Numbered from the stretch's first letter, positions 9,698-19,616 are shown. The stretch: DNA of 64,000 nucleotides from Corynebacterium sp. KPL1814 (GCF_000478175.1 NZ_KI515777.1:306270-370269), one strand, 5' to 3'. Program-made: numbers and translations. The notes: generated by a model not told the origin, from the sequence alone.

Positions 9698-11422
9698 TTA
9701 TCCTTGAGTCTCGGTCGGACGAGCGGAGCCAGCGCGGACCAGAATGTCGTTAGCTTCGCGGTCGGTTACAGCTGCCTCGGCAGCCAGCTCGGCCTCGGTG
9801 TGCTTGGTGAAGGTATCCACCTCGAGCTGCTTGTCATCCTCGCTCCAATCCAGCAGCGGAGCAACGAAGTCCGCAACAGCAGGAGCTGCGTTGACGCCAC
9901 GGTCACCGAACTCGATGGCAACGCGGAGGCGACGGGTCAAGATATCGTCCAAGTGCAGCGCACCCTCGTGGGTGACGGCGTAGCGCACCTCAGCCCAGAG
10001 GTAGGACTCTGCGCCAGGAACGGGCTCGAGCAAGGACTCATCATCCTGCGCAGGTGCCAGAACCTCGCCCAAAAGTGATCCGTAGCGGCCAAGCAGGTGC
10101 TCGATGAAGTCCTCGCTCAGGTTGTAGCGGCGGGCCAGGGTAGGAATCTGGTTGGCCAGCGCGTGGTAGCCGGCAGCACCCAGGATCGGGGTGTGCTCGG
10201 TAATGGACTCCGGCACCTTGCCGCCGAGTTCTTCCACGGCCAGGTCAACTGCATCCTTACCGATGACGCGGTAGGTGGTGTACTTACCGCCGGCAACGGA
10301 CACCATGCCTGGGGCTACGCGAGCCACGGCGTGGTTGCGGGACAGGTTGGTGGTGGAGTCAGACTTACCGGACAGCAGCGGGCGCAGACCGGAGTAGACA
10401 CCGACGATGTCATCGCGGGTAATCTGGCGGCGCACGCGCTGGTTGACCTGATCCAGGATGTAGTCAATATCCGCCTTGGTGGGGGCGGGATCCGGAAGGG
10501 ACAGTCCCTTTTCCCAATCGGTATCGGTGGTACCGATGATCCAGTAATCGCCCCATGGAATGACGAAGAGGACGGACTTTTCGGTCACGAAGCACAGTGC
10601 TGCTTCTGCATCCAGGGCATCCTTAGGCACAACGATGTGCACACCCTTGGAAGCGTGAACGGTGAACTTGCCTTCCACGCCGGCCAGCTCCTGGATCTTG
10701 TCGTTCCAGACACCGGTGGCGTTGATGAAGACCTTACCGCGTACGGTGGCCTCGCGGCCGGTGGCGGTATCGCGGACCTTGGCGCCAACTACGCGGCCGC
10801 CGCGATCCTTGTCAAAGCCGATGACCTCGGTATTGGTGCGCACATCGGCGCCGTACTCAGCGGCGCTGCGCAGCACGGTCATGGTGTGGCGAGCATCGTC
10901 CACCAAGGTGTCATAGTAACGCACGCCGCCGACGATGGCGTCTTCCTTCAGGCCCGGGGTGACCTTGAGGGCGCCCTTGCGGGTGAGGTGCTTTTGCATC
11001 GGCACGCTCTTTGCACCACCCATGAGGTCATACAGGGTAAAGCCGCCGAACATCATGACGCGCTCCCATACGTGGTGGGTGAGCGGGAAGATGAACTTCA
11101 GCGGCTTGACTAGGTGGGGAGCCAACGTGGACATGTTGAGCTCGCGCTCCTTCAGGGACTCTGCCACGAGGCGGAAGTCAAACATTGCAAGGTAGCGCAG
11201 GCCACCATGGAACATCTTGGAAGAGCGGGAAGAGGTACCTGCGGCGAAGTCGCGGGACTCCAGCACTGCAGTCTTCAAACCGCGGGTTGCTGCATCTAGT
11301 GCCGCGCCGGCACCTACGGAGCCACCACCGATGATGACGACGTCATAGTCTTCATCCGCGTAGCCATTCCACACATTTTCAAAATATTCGGGGTTAAAGG
11401 ATTGGTTGCTTTGCTGGGTCAT
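9698..11422 (-). CDS. glpD: Aerobic glycerol-3-phosphate dehydrogenase
   Basis: FAD-dependent membrane-associated enzyme oxidising glycerol-3-phosphate to dihydroxyacetone phosphate and feeding electrons to the quinone pool. 574 residues from ATG 11422; an ATG 12 bases upstream abuts the AGGAAGGAG and is too close to be the start. The Rossmann motif VVIIGGGSVGAGAALDAATRG is split by no gaps, followed by SSRSSKMFHGGLRYL and the C-terminal four-helix region. First gene of glpDFK. The roughly 300-bp upstream region presumably holds the operon promoter. Confidence 0.96.
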   Translation of the reverse strand: MTQQSNQSFNPEYFENVWNGYADEDYDVVIIGGGSVGAGAALDAATRGLKTAVLESRDFAAGTSSRSSKMFHGGLRYLAMFDFRLVAESLKERELNMSTLAPHLVKPLKFIFPLTHHVWERVMMFGGFTLYDLMGGAKSVPMQKHLTRKGALKVTPGLKEDAIVGGVRYYDTLVDDARHTMTVLRSAAEYGADVRTNTEVIGFDKDRGGRVVGAKVRDTATGREATVRGKVFINATGVWNDKIQELAGVEGKFTVHASKGVHIVVPKDALDAEAALCFVTEKSVLFVIPWGDYWIIGTTDTDWEKGLSLPDPAPTKADIDYILDQVNQRVRRQITRDDIVGVYSGLRPLLSGKSDSTTNLSRNHAVARVAPGMVSVAGGKYTTYRVIGKDAVDLAVEELGGKVPESITEHTPILGAAGYHALANQIPTLARRYNLSEDFIEHLLGRYGSLLGEVLAPAQDDESLLEPVPGAESYLWAEVRYAVTHEGALHLDDILTRRLRVAIEFGDRGVNAAPAVADFVAPLLDWSEDDKQLEVDTFTKHTEAELAAEAAVTDREANDILVRAGSARPTETQG

Positions 11423-11680
11423 TAGAGACCGCATCTCCTTCCTTGGTGCTCATGTGTGCTTGCTCCGACAAACAATGAATGAGATGGCGTAAGCACAGCT
11501 AAAAGCAGGTTTTGGATGATTCATGATGGCGACTATTGCACTCTGAAAAATAGAGCCAATATCTCCTATCTCCTATGCTAGAGGTCACCGGTTAAACATT
11601 CACTAGAGGTTTCTCACACGTAACTTCCGGCCCCGTAAGCAGTCAATTTCCGCCCTTTGCTTAGACACCCAAAAGGAAAA
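11423..11680. other. Intergenic region upstream of glpDFK
   Basis: About 260 bp without a gene, AT-rich compared with its neighbours. It should contain the glpDFK promoter on the minus strand. I could not assign a convincing -35/-10 pair or a clear cyclic-AMP-regulator (GlxR) palindrome by eye. Confidence 0.4.
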
Positions 11681-11700
11681 CCACCCCCCTGCGGGGGTGG
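11681..11700 (-). terminator. Intrinsic terminator after the acyltransferase gene
   Basis: CCACCCCCCTGCGGGGGTGG forms a GC-rich hairpin; read on the minus strand it is followed by TTTTCCTTTT. It sits 23 bases downstream of the acyltransferase-HAD stop codon, so it ends that transcript and insulates it from glpD. Confidence 0.85.
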
Positions 11701-11722
11701 TAACGCCAACGTTTGCGCCCGG

Positions 11723-13354
11723 CTAATCTTTTTGTAGCCGGGCCATCGCTTCCAAAACCTCGGACATACCTGCGCGCTCGGCGGAATACGTCACAGCCTG
11801 CGCCTCCTTGACCACCTCGATGGGTGCGGTCTCTAGAGCAACGACCGGGATGTGATTCAAGAATTCTTCATCCCCTGGCTCATTACCAAAGACCAATGTC
11901 TCGCTCGGCTTGGCGTCCAAATCATCTAGGATGCAGTCCACGCCGGCGGCGGCCGTGGCCGAGGTAACCTTCATCGCTTCCTTGTCCACGAGCAGCTTTT
12001 CGGCCTGCTCATCAAGCTCGATATGCCACACCGCCTGCGGGACATCGAGATCCGCATCGCACGACACCACGATAAGTACCTCCGCCGCGGGGTAGATGCC
12101 TTCTAGCGCCGCCTTCAACCGCGGGGTCAGGGCATCGTCCTCCCAGTTCAGTGCGCTTTGGTGCGCCACCACTACGCGCGGGATATCAGAAAACTGGGCC
12201 TTGAGCCGGTGCGGCAGGCGGGAAACGATCAGCCGCGATTGGGTCGCTGCGGCGAGCAGTCCTTGCTCTACCACGGATCCTTCCCAGATCTCCTTGCTGC
12301 TTGCGGCAATAGAGGCCTGGGCCTGCGCTACGTCGGACTTCAATTGCGCCATGACATCGGCGACCTTATCCTTGCCTTCATCCAAGCCACGGGTCGCCTC
12401 CTCCACCACGGCATTGAGATTGGTTTTGACCCAATCCAAGGTATCGGCCGCGATGTGCTTCTTTTCCTGGGGCTCGTCGCCAACGTGTTCTTCCTGGCCT
12501 TCCTTACCTTTGGCAGAGGCCATGTGGTTGCGCACGAGTTCAACGGTGGAAACGGAAACGCGCTCTTTGAGCCCTACCAGGTCATCTCGCAAACGACGCA
12601 CCCGGTGCCGCTCCGTTTCCACCTCCGCGTCGCGCGCTTCGGCTTCTTCCAGCGTCGGGGCGGAACCGCCCTTGCGCGCGGGAACCCAATATTCGCCGGC
12701 GGGCATCGGGCCGAACTCCGCCTCATAATCCTCCCAAAGCCCTTCTAAGCCCTCCTGCATGCGGCGGCGGATTTCTGCGGTATCGGCTTCTGGATCCCCG
12801 GTGGGGTAATACGGCTCGAGCGCGGTAATAAAGACCGGAGTCTTGGTGCGTCCCAAGTTCTTCTTGTGGCCCTTCGTCCACAGGCGCTGCGAACCGAACA
12901 TCACCTGCGGGACAACCGGCACGCCGGCTTCAAAAGCGATGCGGGATGCGCCGGTTTTCATGCTGCGGATTTCAAAGCTGCGGGAAATCGTGCCTTCAGA
13001 AAAGACGCCGACGAGCTCGCCGGCTTCGGCAAGCTCCACCGCCTTGCGCAAGGACTCTTTGCCATCGATGCGATCTACCGGCACGTGCCCCATGGCGCGC
13101 AGCAGGGCACCCACGCCCGGGGCACTAAAGATGCTGGCCTTGGCCAGAAAGCGCACCAAACGCTTTTTGCGATAGGCAATGAACGCACCGAAGAGAAAAT
13201 CCATATACCCGGTGTGATTGCACACGAGGACGGCACCGCCGTCATCAGGAATATTTTCTTCCCCCGACAGGCGCATCTGTAGGCCTTGGGCCAAGGTGAG
13301 GCCGCGCCCAATGTGGGTGATTTGGCGGTACAAGAAATTCGTCGCAGCGTTCAT
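11723..13354 (-). CDS. PlsC-type acyltransferase fused to a degenerate HAD-like C-terminal domain
   Basis: 543 residues. The N-terminal 230 residues are a 1-acylglycerol-3-phosphate acyltransferase domain: catalytic NHTGYMD (HX4D), then FSEGTISRS and VPVVPQVMFGS. A charged, helical linker (about 240-350) follows. The last about 150 residues resemble the second half of a Cof-type HAD phosphatase: VTSATAAAGVDCILDDL corresponds to the lysine-bearing segment, FGNEPGDEEFLNHIPVVALE to motif IV (normally GDxxND), and APIEVVKEAQAVT to the terminal helix. The normal HAD nucleophile motif DxDGT is absent and the GDxxND aspartates are altered, so this part is probably non-catalytic. Likely role: phosphatidic acid synthesis at the inner membrane, with the tail perhaps regulatory. 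Confidence 0.8.
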   Translation of the reverse strand: MNAATNFLYRQITHIGRGLTLAQGLQMRLSGEENIPDDGGAVLVCNHTGYMDFLFGAFIAYRKKRLVRFLAKASIFSAPGVGALLRAMGHVPVDRIDGKESLRKAVELAEAGELVGVFSEGTISRSFEIRSMKTGASRIAFEAGVPVVPQVMFGSQRLWTKGHKKNLGRTKTPVFITALEPYYPTGDPEADTAEIRRRMQEGLEGLWEDYEAEFGPMPAGEYWVPARKGGSAPTLEEAEARDAEVETERHRVRRLRDDLVGLKERVSVSTVELVRNHMASAKGKEGQEEHVGDEPQEKKHIAADTLDWVKTNLNAVVEEATRGLDEGKDKVADVMAQLKSDVAQAQASIAASSKEIWEGSVVEQGLLAAATQSRLIVSRLPHRLKAQFSDIPRVVVAHQSALNWEDDALTPRLKAALEGIYPAAEVLIVVSCDADLDVPQAVWHIELDEQAEKLLVDKEAMKVTSATAAAGVDCILDDLDAKPSETLVFGNEPGDEEFLNHIPVVALETAPIEVVKEAQAVTYSAERAGMSEVLEAMARLQKD

Positions 13355-13381
13355 GGTGCTCCTTTAGCTTTGCTTCGCAGG

Positions 13382-14638
13382 CTACTGCGGCGTGAGAACA
13401 TCCTTGCCCACAAATGGGCGCAAGGCCTCTGGAACAACGACGGAGCCATCGGCTTGTTGGTGGTTTTCCAAAATCGCCACGATCCAACGGGTGGTGGCCA
13501 GGGTGCCGTTCAAGGTGGCGGCTACCTGTGTTTTCCCGTTCTCATCACGGTAGCGGGTGGATAGACGGCGGGCCTGGAAGGTGGTGCAATTGGAAGTAGA
13601 GGTCAGCTCGCGGTAGGTGCCTTGGGTTGGTACCCACGCCTCGTTATCGAATTTGCGGGCAGCCGAAGAGCCCAAGTCACCGCCGGCGATATCGATGGTG
13701 CGGTACGGCAATTCCATCGCAGCCAGCATTTCCTTTTCCATGTTGAGGAGCTTTTGGTGCATGTCCTCGGCGTCTTCCGGCTTGCAATAGACAAACATTT
13801 CTAGCTTGTCGAATTGGTGCACGCGCAGGATGCCGCGCGTGTCCTTGCCGTGGGAACCGGCCTCCCGGCGGAAGCAGGAGGACCAGCCGGCGTACTGCAG
13901 AGGGCCATTGGACAAATCGATGATCTCATCCTTGTGGTAGCCAGCCAGGGCTACCTCGGAGGTGCCCACGAGGTAGCGATCATCGGCCGGAAGGTAGTAG
14001 ATCTCATCGGAGTGCTGGCCCAAAAAGCCCGTGCCGGCCATGATCTCTGGGCGCACGAGGACCGGCGGGATCATCAACTGGAAGCCGGCTTCCCGTGCCT
14101 TTTGCGCCGCCAGCATCAGCATTCCCAGCTGCAGGAAGGCGCCATCGCCGGTGAGGTAGTAGAAGCGGGCACCGCCGACCTTCGCACCGCGCTTGACGTC
14201 AATGAGCCCCAGGGACTCGCCAAGCTCAAGGTGGTCCTTAGGCTCGAAATCGAAGTGCGGGATCTCGCCTACTTCTTCAACGAGAACAAAGTCATCTTCG
14301 CCGCCGGCGGGCGCGCCTTCGACGACGTTATCGATCTTGTACTGCAGCTCTTCCACCGTGGCCTCAGCAGCGGATCGAGCCTCTTCTGCCTCTTTTACCT
14401 TGGCTTTCAGCTCATCTGCGCCTTCCAGCAACGCCGAGCGCTCTTCCGGGGAGGCCTGACCAATCTTCTTCCCCAGGGATTTCTGCTGGGAACGCACCTC
14501 GTCTGCCTTCTGGATGGCAGAGCGACGCTTCTCATCGGCGGCAAGGAGCTGATCCACGAGCGAGGGGTCTTCCCCACGGGTGACCTGAGAGGCGCGGACA
14601 ACGTCTGGGTTTTCACGGAGTAGCTTGAGATCAATCAC
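13382..14638 (-). CDS. serS: Seryl-tRNA synthetase
   Basis: 418-residue class II synthetase charging tRNA-Ser. The N-terminal coiled-coil arm (about residues 28-105) is followed by motif 1, motif 2 [14 protein letters not shown] at 256-269 and the motif 3 region with [13 protein letters not shown]. Length is normal. It lies 27 bases upstream of the acyltransferase gene on the same strand and is divergent from the GntR regulator. No T-box leader is visible in the 65-bp gap. Confidence 0.97.
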   Translation of the reverse strand: MIDLKLLRENPDVVRASQVTRGEDPSLVDQLLAADEKRRSAIQKADEVRSQQKSLGKKIGQASPEERSALLEGADELKAKVKEAEEARSAAEATVEELQYKIDNVVEGAPAGGEDDFVLVEEVGEIPHFDFEPKDHLELGESLGLIDVKRGAKVGGARFYYLTGDGAFLQLGMLMLAAQKAREAGFQLMIPPVLVRPEIMAGTGFLGQHSDEIYYLPADDRYLVGTSEVALAGYHKDEIIDLSNGPLQYAGWSSCFRREAGSHGKDTRGILRVHQFDKLEMFVYCKPEDAEDMHQKLLNMEKEMLAAMELPYRTIDIAGGDLGSSAARKFDNEAWVPTQGTYRELTSTSNCTTFQARRLSTRYRDENGKTQVAATLNGTLATTRWIVAILENHQQADGSVVVPEALRPFVGKDVLTPQ

Positions 14639-14703
14639 GGGACTGATTCTAGCGCACTGCCATTGCCTTGCCGTGGTAATAACCAGCGAATTATTATGGA
14701 ATC

Positions 14704-15453
14704 ATGTCCTCCCTAGAATTGCCGGCCCGCGAAATCAGCGATGGCCCCACCCCCAAGTACGCCCAGTTGCACGATATTCTGGAGGAATTATGTAATACCA
14801 CCCTCAAACCCGGTGATATCCTCCCCGGTGAGAGACTCCTGGAGGAGACCTACGGTGTCTCCCGCATTACGGTGCGCCGGGCCATTGGGGATCTCGTTGC
14901 CGCCGGAAAATTGCGCCGCGTGCGCGGTAAGGGAACCTTCGTTGCCCCCAACCCCTTGGTATCGCGCCTGCATCTGGCTTCTTTTTCTGATGAAATGAGC
15001 GCCCAGAACGTGGTGGCTTCCTCCAAGATCCTCAACAGCGGCCGCGCCAGCGCACCGGAGGCGGCCACCAACTTCTTTGGCACCCCTGCCACAGAGGAAC
15101 AGATTCATTTGCGCCGGCTGCGCTTGGGCGATGGCGAGCCTTATTCCATCGATGACGGCTGGTACAACTCCACCTTTGCGCCGAGCCTGCTGGAAAATGA
15201 CACCTATAACTCGGTGTACTCGATTTTGGATAAGACGTTTGGTGTCCCCATCACGGACGCGGACCAGACCGTATCCGCCATTGCCGCCAATGAGGAGATT
15301 GCGCCGCTTCTCGATGTCCCCGTGGGTTCCCCATTGCTGCACATCGTGCGCTGCTCGCGTTCGGGGGATAAGCCCGTGGAATGGTGTTCCTCGGTCTACC
15401 GCACCGATAGGTACCACCTGAATACCCGCGTTTCCCGGGATACCTCAATCTAG
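14704..15453 (+). CDS. farR: GntR-family transcriptional regulator with UTRA domain, FarR-like
   Basis: 249 residues. A winged helix-turn-helix occupies about residues 36-83 (GERLLEETYGVSRITVRRAI, then VRGKGTFV). The C-terminal UTRA effector-binding domain runs to the end (LRLGDGEPYSIDDGWYNSTF and LHIVRCSRSGDKPVEWCSSV). Adjacency to serS is shared with farR of Corynebacterium glutamicum, a regulator of amino-acid biosynthesis genes; that assignment is by family and neighbourhood, not by known targets here. Confidence 0.8.
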   Translation: MSSLELPAREISDGPTPKYAQLHDILEELCNTTLKPGDILPGERLLEETYGVSRITVRRAIGDLVAAGKLRRVRGKGTFVAPNPLVSRLHLASFSDEMSAQNVVASSKILNSGRASAPEAATNFFGTPATEEQIHLRRLRLGDGEPYSIDDGWYNSTFAPSLLENDTYNSVYSILDKTFGVPITDADQTVSAIAANEEIAPLLDVPVGSPLLHIVRCSRSGDKPVEWCSSVYRTDRYHLNTRVSRDTSI

Positions 15454-15480
15454 AAAAGACCCTGCTTAAGAGGTAATATA

Positions 15481-16530
15481 ATGGGCCTTATGAAGAAATC
15501 ACCTGCGTGGCGTTCCGCTGTGGCCGTCCAGATTGCCTTGATCTCAGCAATCGCGGCGGCCGTTTTCATGGGCATCTACGGCATTGTCAGCAACCACGGC
15601 TCCAACGGGGCCGATAATACGGCCTCTTCCGAGCAGTCCTCTGAGGGCGGTGCGGATGGCTCGGGATCCTCCGATCCGAAGACGGAGCCTTTTACCTCCG
15701 CTTCTGCCGGATCCTGCGTGACGTGGGATATTAACGAGGATGGCTCTGCCGCTTCCTTCAAGGAGGTGGAATGCTCGGAGCAGCACCGCTTCGAGGTCTC
15801 CACCGTGGAGGATCTCAGCGTCTACCCCACCAGTGAATTCGGCCCGGATGCCTCACGGCCCGCGCTCACCCGCCAGCACCAGCTGCGCGATGAGCTCTGT
15901 GAATCCGCCACGGTGAGCTACCTGCACAGCAAGTGGGATCCGCACGGCAAATACGATATTGCTTCCATCCTGCCGCCGGAATCCGCGTGGGATAACGGTG
16001 ACCGCACCCTGCTGTGCGGCCTACAGACCACCGATGATCACGGCGTGCCGCAGTTGACCACCGGCAATGTTGAGGCCTCCGAGCAGGCCAATTTGGCCAA
16101 GCCGGGCGAATGCTTGGCCATCGATGATCAGCAGGTACCGCACGTCGTGGACTGCGGCCAGCCACACCAGCTGGAGACGGTATCCGTCATCGACCTGGGC
16201 AAGAAATTCCCCGACGCGTACCCGGATGGCAAGGAGATGGATAAATTCCTCTCGGATTCCTGCACCGCCGCCGCCGAGGATTACCTGGGCGGGGAGGAGC
16301 AGCTCTACCAATCCACGCTGCAACCGTTCTGGGGCACCGTGTCTGAAGAGTCCTGGAATGGCGGCACCAAGTCCGTGAACTGTTCGCTCGTCCACGCCCG
16401 CGATGATGGCGGCTTTTCCTCCATCACCGGCGCCGCCACCGGTGGCCGCCAGGCGCTATCCATCGATGGCAACCCGCCGGAGGAGCGCCCAGAGCGCAAC
16501 CCGATTCGCGATGATAAGCCGGCGCCGTAA
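15481..16530 (+). CDS. Single-pass membrane protein with septum-formation-type extracytoplasmic domains
   Basis: 349 residues with a short cytoplasmic N-terminus, one membrane helix (about 11-33), a Ser/Gly/Asp-rich linker and an extracytoplasmic part. Two related Cys-containing blocks, AGSCVTWDINED with VECSEQHRFEV and PGECLAIDDQQV with VDCGQPHQLETV, are typical of the actinobacterial septum formation family. The stop codon is directly followed by the ATG of the zincin gene, so the two form an operon, probably with farR upstream. Function is unproven; the family name comes from cell-division phenotypes. Confidence 0.7.
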   Translation: MGLMKKSPAWRSAVAVQIALISAIAAAVFMGIYGIVSNHGSNGADNTASSEQSSEGGADGSGSSDPKTEPFTSASAGSCVTWDINEDGSAASFKEVECSEQHRFEVSTVEDLSVYPTSEFGPDASRPALTRQHQLRDELCESATVSYLHSKWDPHGKYDIASILPPESAWDNGDRTLLCGLQTTDDHGVPQLTTGNVEASEQANLAKPGECLAIDDQQVPHVVDCGQPHQLETVSVIDLGKKFPDAYPDGKEMDKFLSDSCTAAAEDYLGGEEQLYQSTLQPFWGTVSEESWNGGTKSVNCSLVHARDDGGFSSITGAATGGRQALSIDGNPPEERPERNPIRDDKPAP

Positions 16531-16878
16531 ATGTATTCCGTATCGGAAGAACGCTTCGAGGAAATGGTCAATGACGCCCTCGATCAAGTGCCCGATGAAT
16601 TCGTGCGCAAAATGCGCAACCTGGTGATCATGGTGGAAGAAGAAAACCCCGATGATCCCACCTTGCTGGGGCTCTATGAGGGCGTCGCTTTGCCTCGGCG
16701 CACCTTCGACCACACCGGGTATTTACCCGATGCGATCTTCATCTACCGCAACACCCTGCAGCGCTGGAGTACGTCAGAAGAAGACTTGGCCGAGCAGGTC
16801 AAGGTCACGGTCTTCCACGAGCTCGGCCATTACTTTGGCATGGAAGAACACGAACTGCACCGGCTGGGCTGGGGCTAA
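16531..16878 (+). CDS. Small zincin-like metallopeptidase
   Basis: 115 residues. The gluzincin motif HELGH is at residues 96-100 with a glutamate eight residues on (GMEEHEL), matching the minimal metallopeptidase family PF06262 in length and layout. There is no signal peptide, so it is cytoplasmic. The start codon follows the previous stop without a gap. It converges with the histidine phosphatase gene and overlaps its 3' end by 4 bases. The physiological substrate is not known for the family. Confidence 0.82.
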   Translation: MYSVSEERFEEMVNDALDQVPDEFVRKMRNLVIMVEEENPDDPTLLGLYEGVALPRRTFDHTGYLPDAIFIYRNTLQRWSTSEEDLAEQVKVTVFHELGHYFGMEEHELHRLGWG

Positions 16879-17528
16879 AGTTCGATATCTGCCCAGCGGG
16901 TAAGCGTCCACTCGCCGAATTTCTTGCCGCGCGGCTCCATCACGGTAAAGCGGCAATTGGGCATGTACCCGGTATAGGCAAAGTCCGCATCCGCGCCGGT
17001 GGCATGCTTGGTTACCACCCGGATGGCGGCGCCGTGGCTGACGAGGATGACATCGCGGTCATCGGCAAGCTGCGCCGCAATCTCTTCCAACGCGGGCTGG
17101 AAACGCGACAGCACGTCCTGAAGCCGCTCGCCGCCTTCCATGGCGGCCTGGCTATCGCCATAGCACCAGCCGCGCATGGCCGAATCGTGGCTGCGGTGGG
17201 CGGCCTCGCTGGCATCGAGCTCCCAATCGCCGGCGAAAATCTCCTGCACATTCGGGATGACATCGATGGGAATGGAAAAGCGCGGCAGGTTCCGCTCCTG
17301 TTCAAAAGCGCGCGCCGCCAAGGTGGCGGTCTGCTGCGCCCGCAGCGCAATCGAGCACTTGAATTCGACCTCGCGATCGCCCACAAACCCCGCTAGTTCC
17401 CGGCCCACCTCCGTGGCCTGGTTGCGCCCCAGATCCGTAAGCTCCGCGCCCGGCGGCCGGGTATCAAGCAGCCGGGAGACGTTGGAATGGGTTTGGCCAT
17501 GGCGCAGCAGGATGATTCTTCCAGTCAT
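16875..17528 (-). CDS. Histidine phosphatase family protein (phosphoglycerate mutase-like)
   Basis: 217 residues. The phosphohistidine motif LLRHGQTHSN is at the N-terminus and the second catalytic histidine is in VSHGAAIRV near residue 163. Small-molecule phosphatases of this branch are common next to pheA in corynebacteria. It starts 9 bases downstream of pheA and is likely co-transcribed with it. Substrate not inferable from the sequence. Confidence 0.85.
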   Translation of the reverse strand: MTGRIILLRHGQTHSNVSRLLDTRPPGAELTDLGRNQATEVGRELAGFVGDREVEFKCSIALRAQQTATLAARAFEQERNLPRFSIPIDVIPNVQEIFAGDWELDASEAAHRSHDSAMRGWCYGDSQAAMEGGERLQDVLSRFQPALEEIAAQLADDRDVILVSHGAAIRVVTKHATGADADFAYTGYMPNCRFTVMEPRGKKFGEWTLTRWADIEL

Positions 17529-17537
17529 GCGTCCAGA

Positions 17538-18446
17538 TTATTGACCCCTGCGCGCCCTCGCCACCCAGGCATCCGCCTCAGCCAAGTCCCGCGGTGGATG
17601 GCCGGCGGGCGTCGCGGTGGGCCAAGAGCCCAAAAAGCGCAGTTCCTCCGCCCGCAACCACACCGCGCGCAGGGCCTCAGCAACCGGCTGGTCATCGATA
17701 TGCCCAATCAAGTCCACATAGAAGCGGTAGGTGCCAAAGGTCTGGCGCGTCGGCCGCGACTCGATCCGGGAGAGATCCACCCCGCGATGGGCAAAGTCTT
17801 GTAAGGCCCCCACCAGGGTTCCCGGTTGGTTGGGCAAGGTGAAAATGACGCTGGTGCGATCCTGGCCGGTGCGCGCGGTCGGGCGCCCCGGCAGGCCCAC
17901 CAGTACAAAGCGGGTGGCCGCGCCCTGCACGTCGGCCACGCCGCTCGCCTTGGTTTCTAGGCCGAAGATTTCTGCCGCCCGCGCTGGTGCCGCCGCCGCG
18001 TCGACCTCCCCGCGCGCTACGGCCTGCGCCGCCGCCGCATTCGAGCTAGCCGGCACGAATTCCACGCCCGGCGCGTTCTCTGCTACCCAGCCGCGGATTT
18101 GTTGGAAGGCCACCGGGTGCGTGCTCAGGCGCGCGATGTCTTTCGTTCCCGGGCGGGTCATGATGCTGAAGGTAACGGGGATATCTACCTCGCGGTAAAT
18201 CTGTACGGGATCGCCTTCTACCAGTGCATCAAAGGTCGTCGTCACCGCACCATCCACGGAATTTTCGATGGCGACGCAGGCATAATCGGCCTGCCCGGCG
18301 CGCACGGCCGCCACCGCCGCCGATGGCGAGTCCACCGGTAGGGCCTCTACGGTCTCCCCTCGCTCTTCCCACTCGGTAGCGAATTTGTGCACGGCGGCCT
18401 CCGTGAACGTACCGGCGGGGCCTAAGAATGCGATGGTTGTAGTCAT
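17538..18446 (-). CDS. pheA: Prephenate dehydratase
   Basis: 302 residues from ATG 18446; a GTG three codons upstream is an alternative start. Monofunctional enzyme making phenylpyruvate for phenylalanine synthesis. The catalytic domain starts AFLGPAGTFTEAA and includes AIENSVDGAV and ATRFVLVG; a C-terminal ACT domain begins at about residue 195 (TSVIFTLPNQPGTLVGALQ) and carries ESRPT, the expected phenylalanine-feedback site. Complete and of normal length. Confidence 0.95.
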   Translation of the reverse strand: MTTTIAFLGPAGTFTEAAVHKFATEWEERGETVEALPVDSPSAAVAAVRAGQADYACVAIENSVDGAVTTTFDALVEGDPVQIYREVDIPVTFSIMTRPGTKDIARLSTHPVAFQQIRGWVAENAPGVEFVPASSNAAAAQAVARGEVDAAAAPARAAEIFGLETKASGVADVQGAATRFVLVGLPGRPTARTGQDRTSVIFTLPNQPGTLVGALQDFAHRGVDLSRIESRPTRQTFGTYRFYVDLIGHIDDQPVAEALRAVWLRAEELRFLGSWPTATPAGHPPRDLAEADAWVARARRGQ

Positions 18447-18479
18447 GCCCGTCACCTTAGCCCACTAGACTGGTGCGCC

Positions 18480-19616
18480 ATGGGCTTTTCCATAGAACGA
18501 CTCCGCGCGGATGTGCAGGGCATGGGCCCCGCAGAACACGGTTTTACCTACCTGGATCTGCAGCGCGCGCCTACCCTCACCGGCCGGCTGCGCGGGTGGG
18601 TCCTATCTGCAAAGGATCTCAACGATGTCGCGGGCATGCCCACCACTATGGGCAATGCCAAGCGCACGTACTATCCCGCGGTCAGCGACCCGTTCATCGC
18701 GGCATTGGAAAAGCAGGGCGCCATATTCATTGGCAAGTCCTCCACCCCGGAGTTGGGCTTGCGCGTCGATACCGAACCGGTAGATCTTCCCCACCCCGAT
18801 AATCCCCTTTATCCAGGCCGCACCCCGGGTGGTTCTTCTGGCGGCGCGGCCGTCCAGGTAGCCCGCGGCCTCGTGCGCGCGGCCCAGGCCAGCGATGGCG
18901 GCGGTTCCATTCGTGTTCCCGCGGCGGCCTGCGGGGTCGTGGGGTTTAAGCCTGCGGGCAGCAGCCTCGGCACGGAGGGGTTTATTACCCGCACCGTGGC
19001 CGATAATGCGTTCCTGCACGGCCACCGCATGATCACCCCGCGCGCCCGCATTGGGCTCTTGCTGGAGCCGCTTTTTGCCGCGACCCGGGTGGAGGCCCAC
19101 CACCTGCGGGCGGCACGCGAGGCCGCAGATCGGCTGCGCGCCGCGGGGTTCGAGGTCGTCCTCATTGCGCCGTATCCGCAGGCAGGGGTCACGTTTGCGC
19201 ACTTCCGCGAGATCTTTACCTCCCGGTTTGTGGGGCTGCCGCAGGCAGAAGGCTACGCGGCTTGGGTGGCCCAGCAAGGCGCCACCGTGTCCGCCGCCGA
19301 GCTAAGCGCGGCGCAACGCCATGTCCGCCACCTCCCGGAGCTCTTGGCGCAGCAGTGGCGGGTCGATGCCATCGTCACGCCTATGCTCACCGCGGATCCC
19401 CCGCCGCGGGGGCATTTCCTGTCCCTTCCGCACGCGGAGAATTTCGACGCCCAAACGCGCTGGTCCCCGTGGGCCTCGCTGTTTAATATGGCCCGATTGC
19501 CCGCCATTTCCGTTCCTTGGGCGATCCCCGCGCACCCGCCCGTCGGCGTGCATGTGGGAGGCATTACGCTTTCCGATGCCCGACTTTTAGGCCTCGCCCA
19601 CATCCTGCACCCATGA
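18480..19616 (+). CDS. Amidase signature family enzyme, short form
   Basis: 378 residues, shorter than the usual 450-500 of the family. The Ser-Ser-Lys triad is recognisable: Lys in SAKDLNDVAG, the glycine/serine signature TPGGSSGGAAVQVA, and SDGGGSIRVPAAACGVVGFKP. The loss of length falls after the core, where IT RTVADNAF leads directly into a shortened C-terminal half. It hydrolyses amide bonds of an unknown small molecule. Its stop codon overlaps the start of the CPBP protease by 4 bases (ATGA). Confidence 0.85.
   Translation: MGFSIERLRADVQGMGPAEHGFTYLDLQRAPTLTGRLRGWVLSAKDLNDVAGMPTTMGNAKRTYYPAVSDPFIAALEKQGAIFIGKSSTPELGLRVDTEPVDLPHPDNPLYPGRTPGGSSGGAAVQVARGLVRAAQASDGGGSIRVPAAACGVVGFKPAGSSLGTEGFITRTVADNAFLHGHRMITPRARIGLLLEPLFAATRVEAHHLRAAREAADRLRAAGFEVVLIAPYPQAGVTFAHFREIFTSRFVGLPQAEGYAAWVAQQGATVSAAELSAAQRHVRHLPELLAQQWRVDAIVTPMLTADPPPRGHFLSLPHAENFDAQTRWSPWASLFNMARLPAISVPWAIPAHPPVGVHVGGITLSDARLLGLAHILHP

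Noticed and set aside
13322..14703. T-box or other riboswitch upstream of serS
   Set aside because: The gap to the divergent regulator is only 65 bases, with no stem-loop or T-box sequence.
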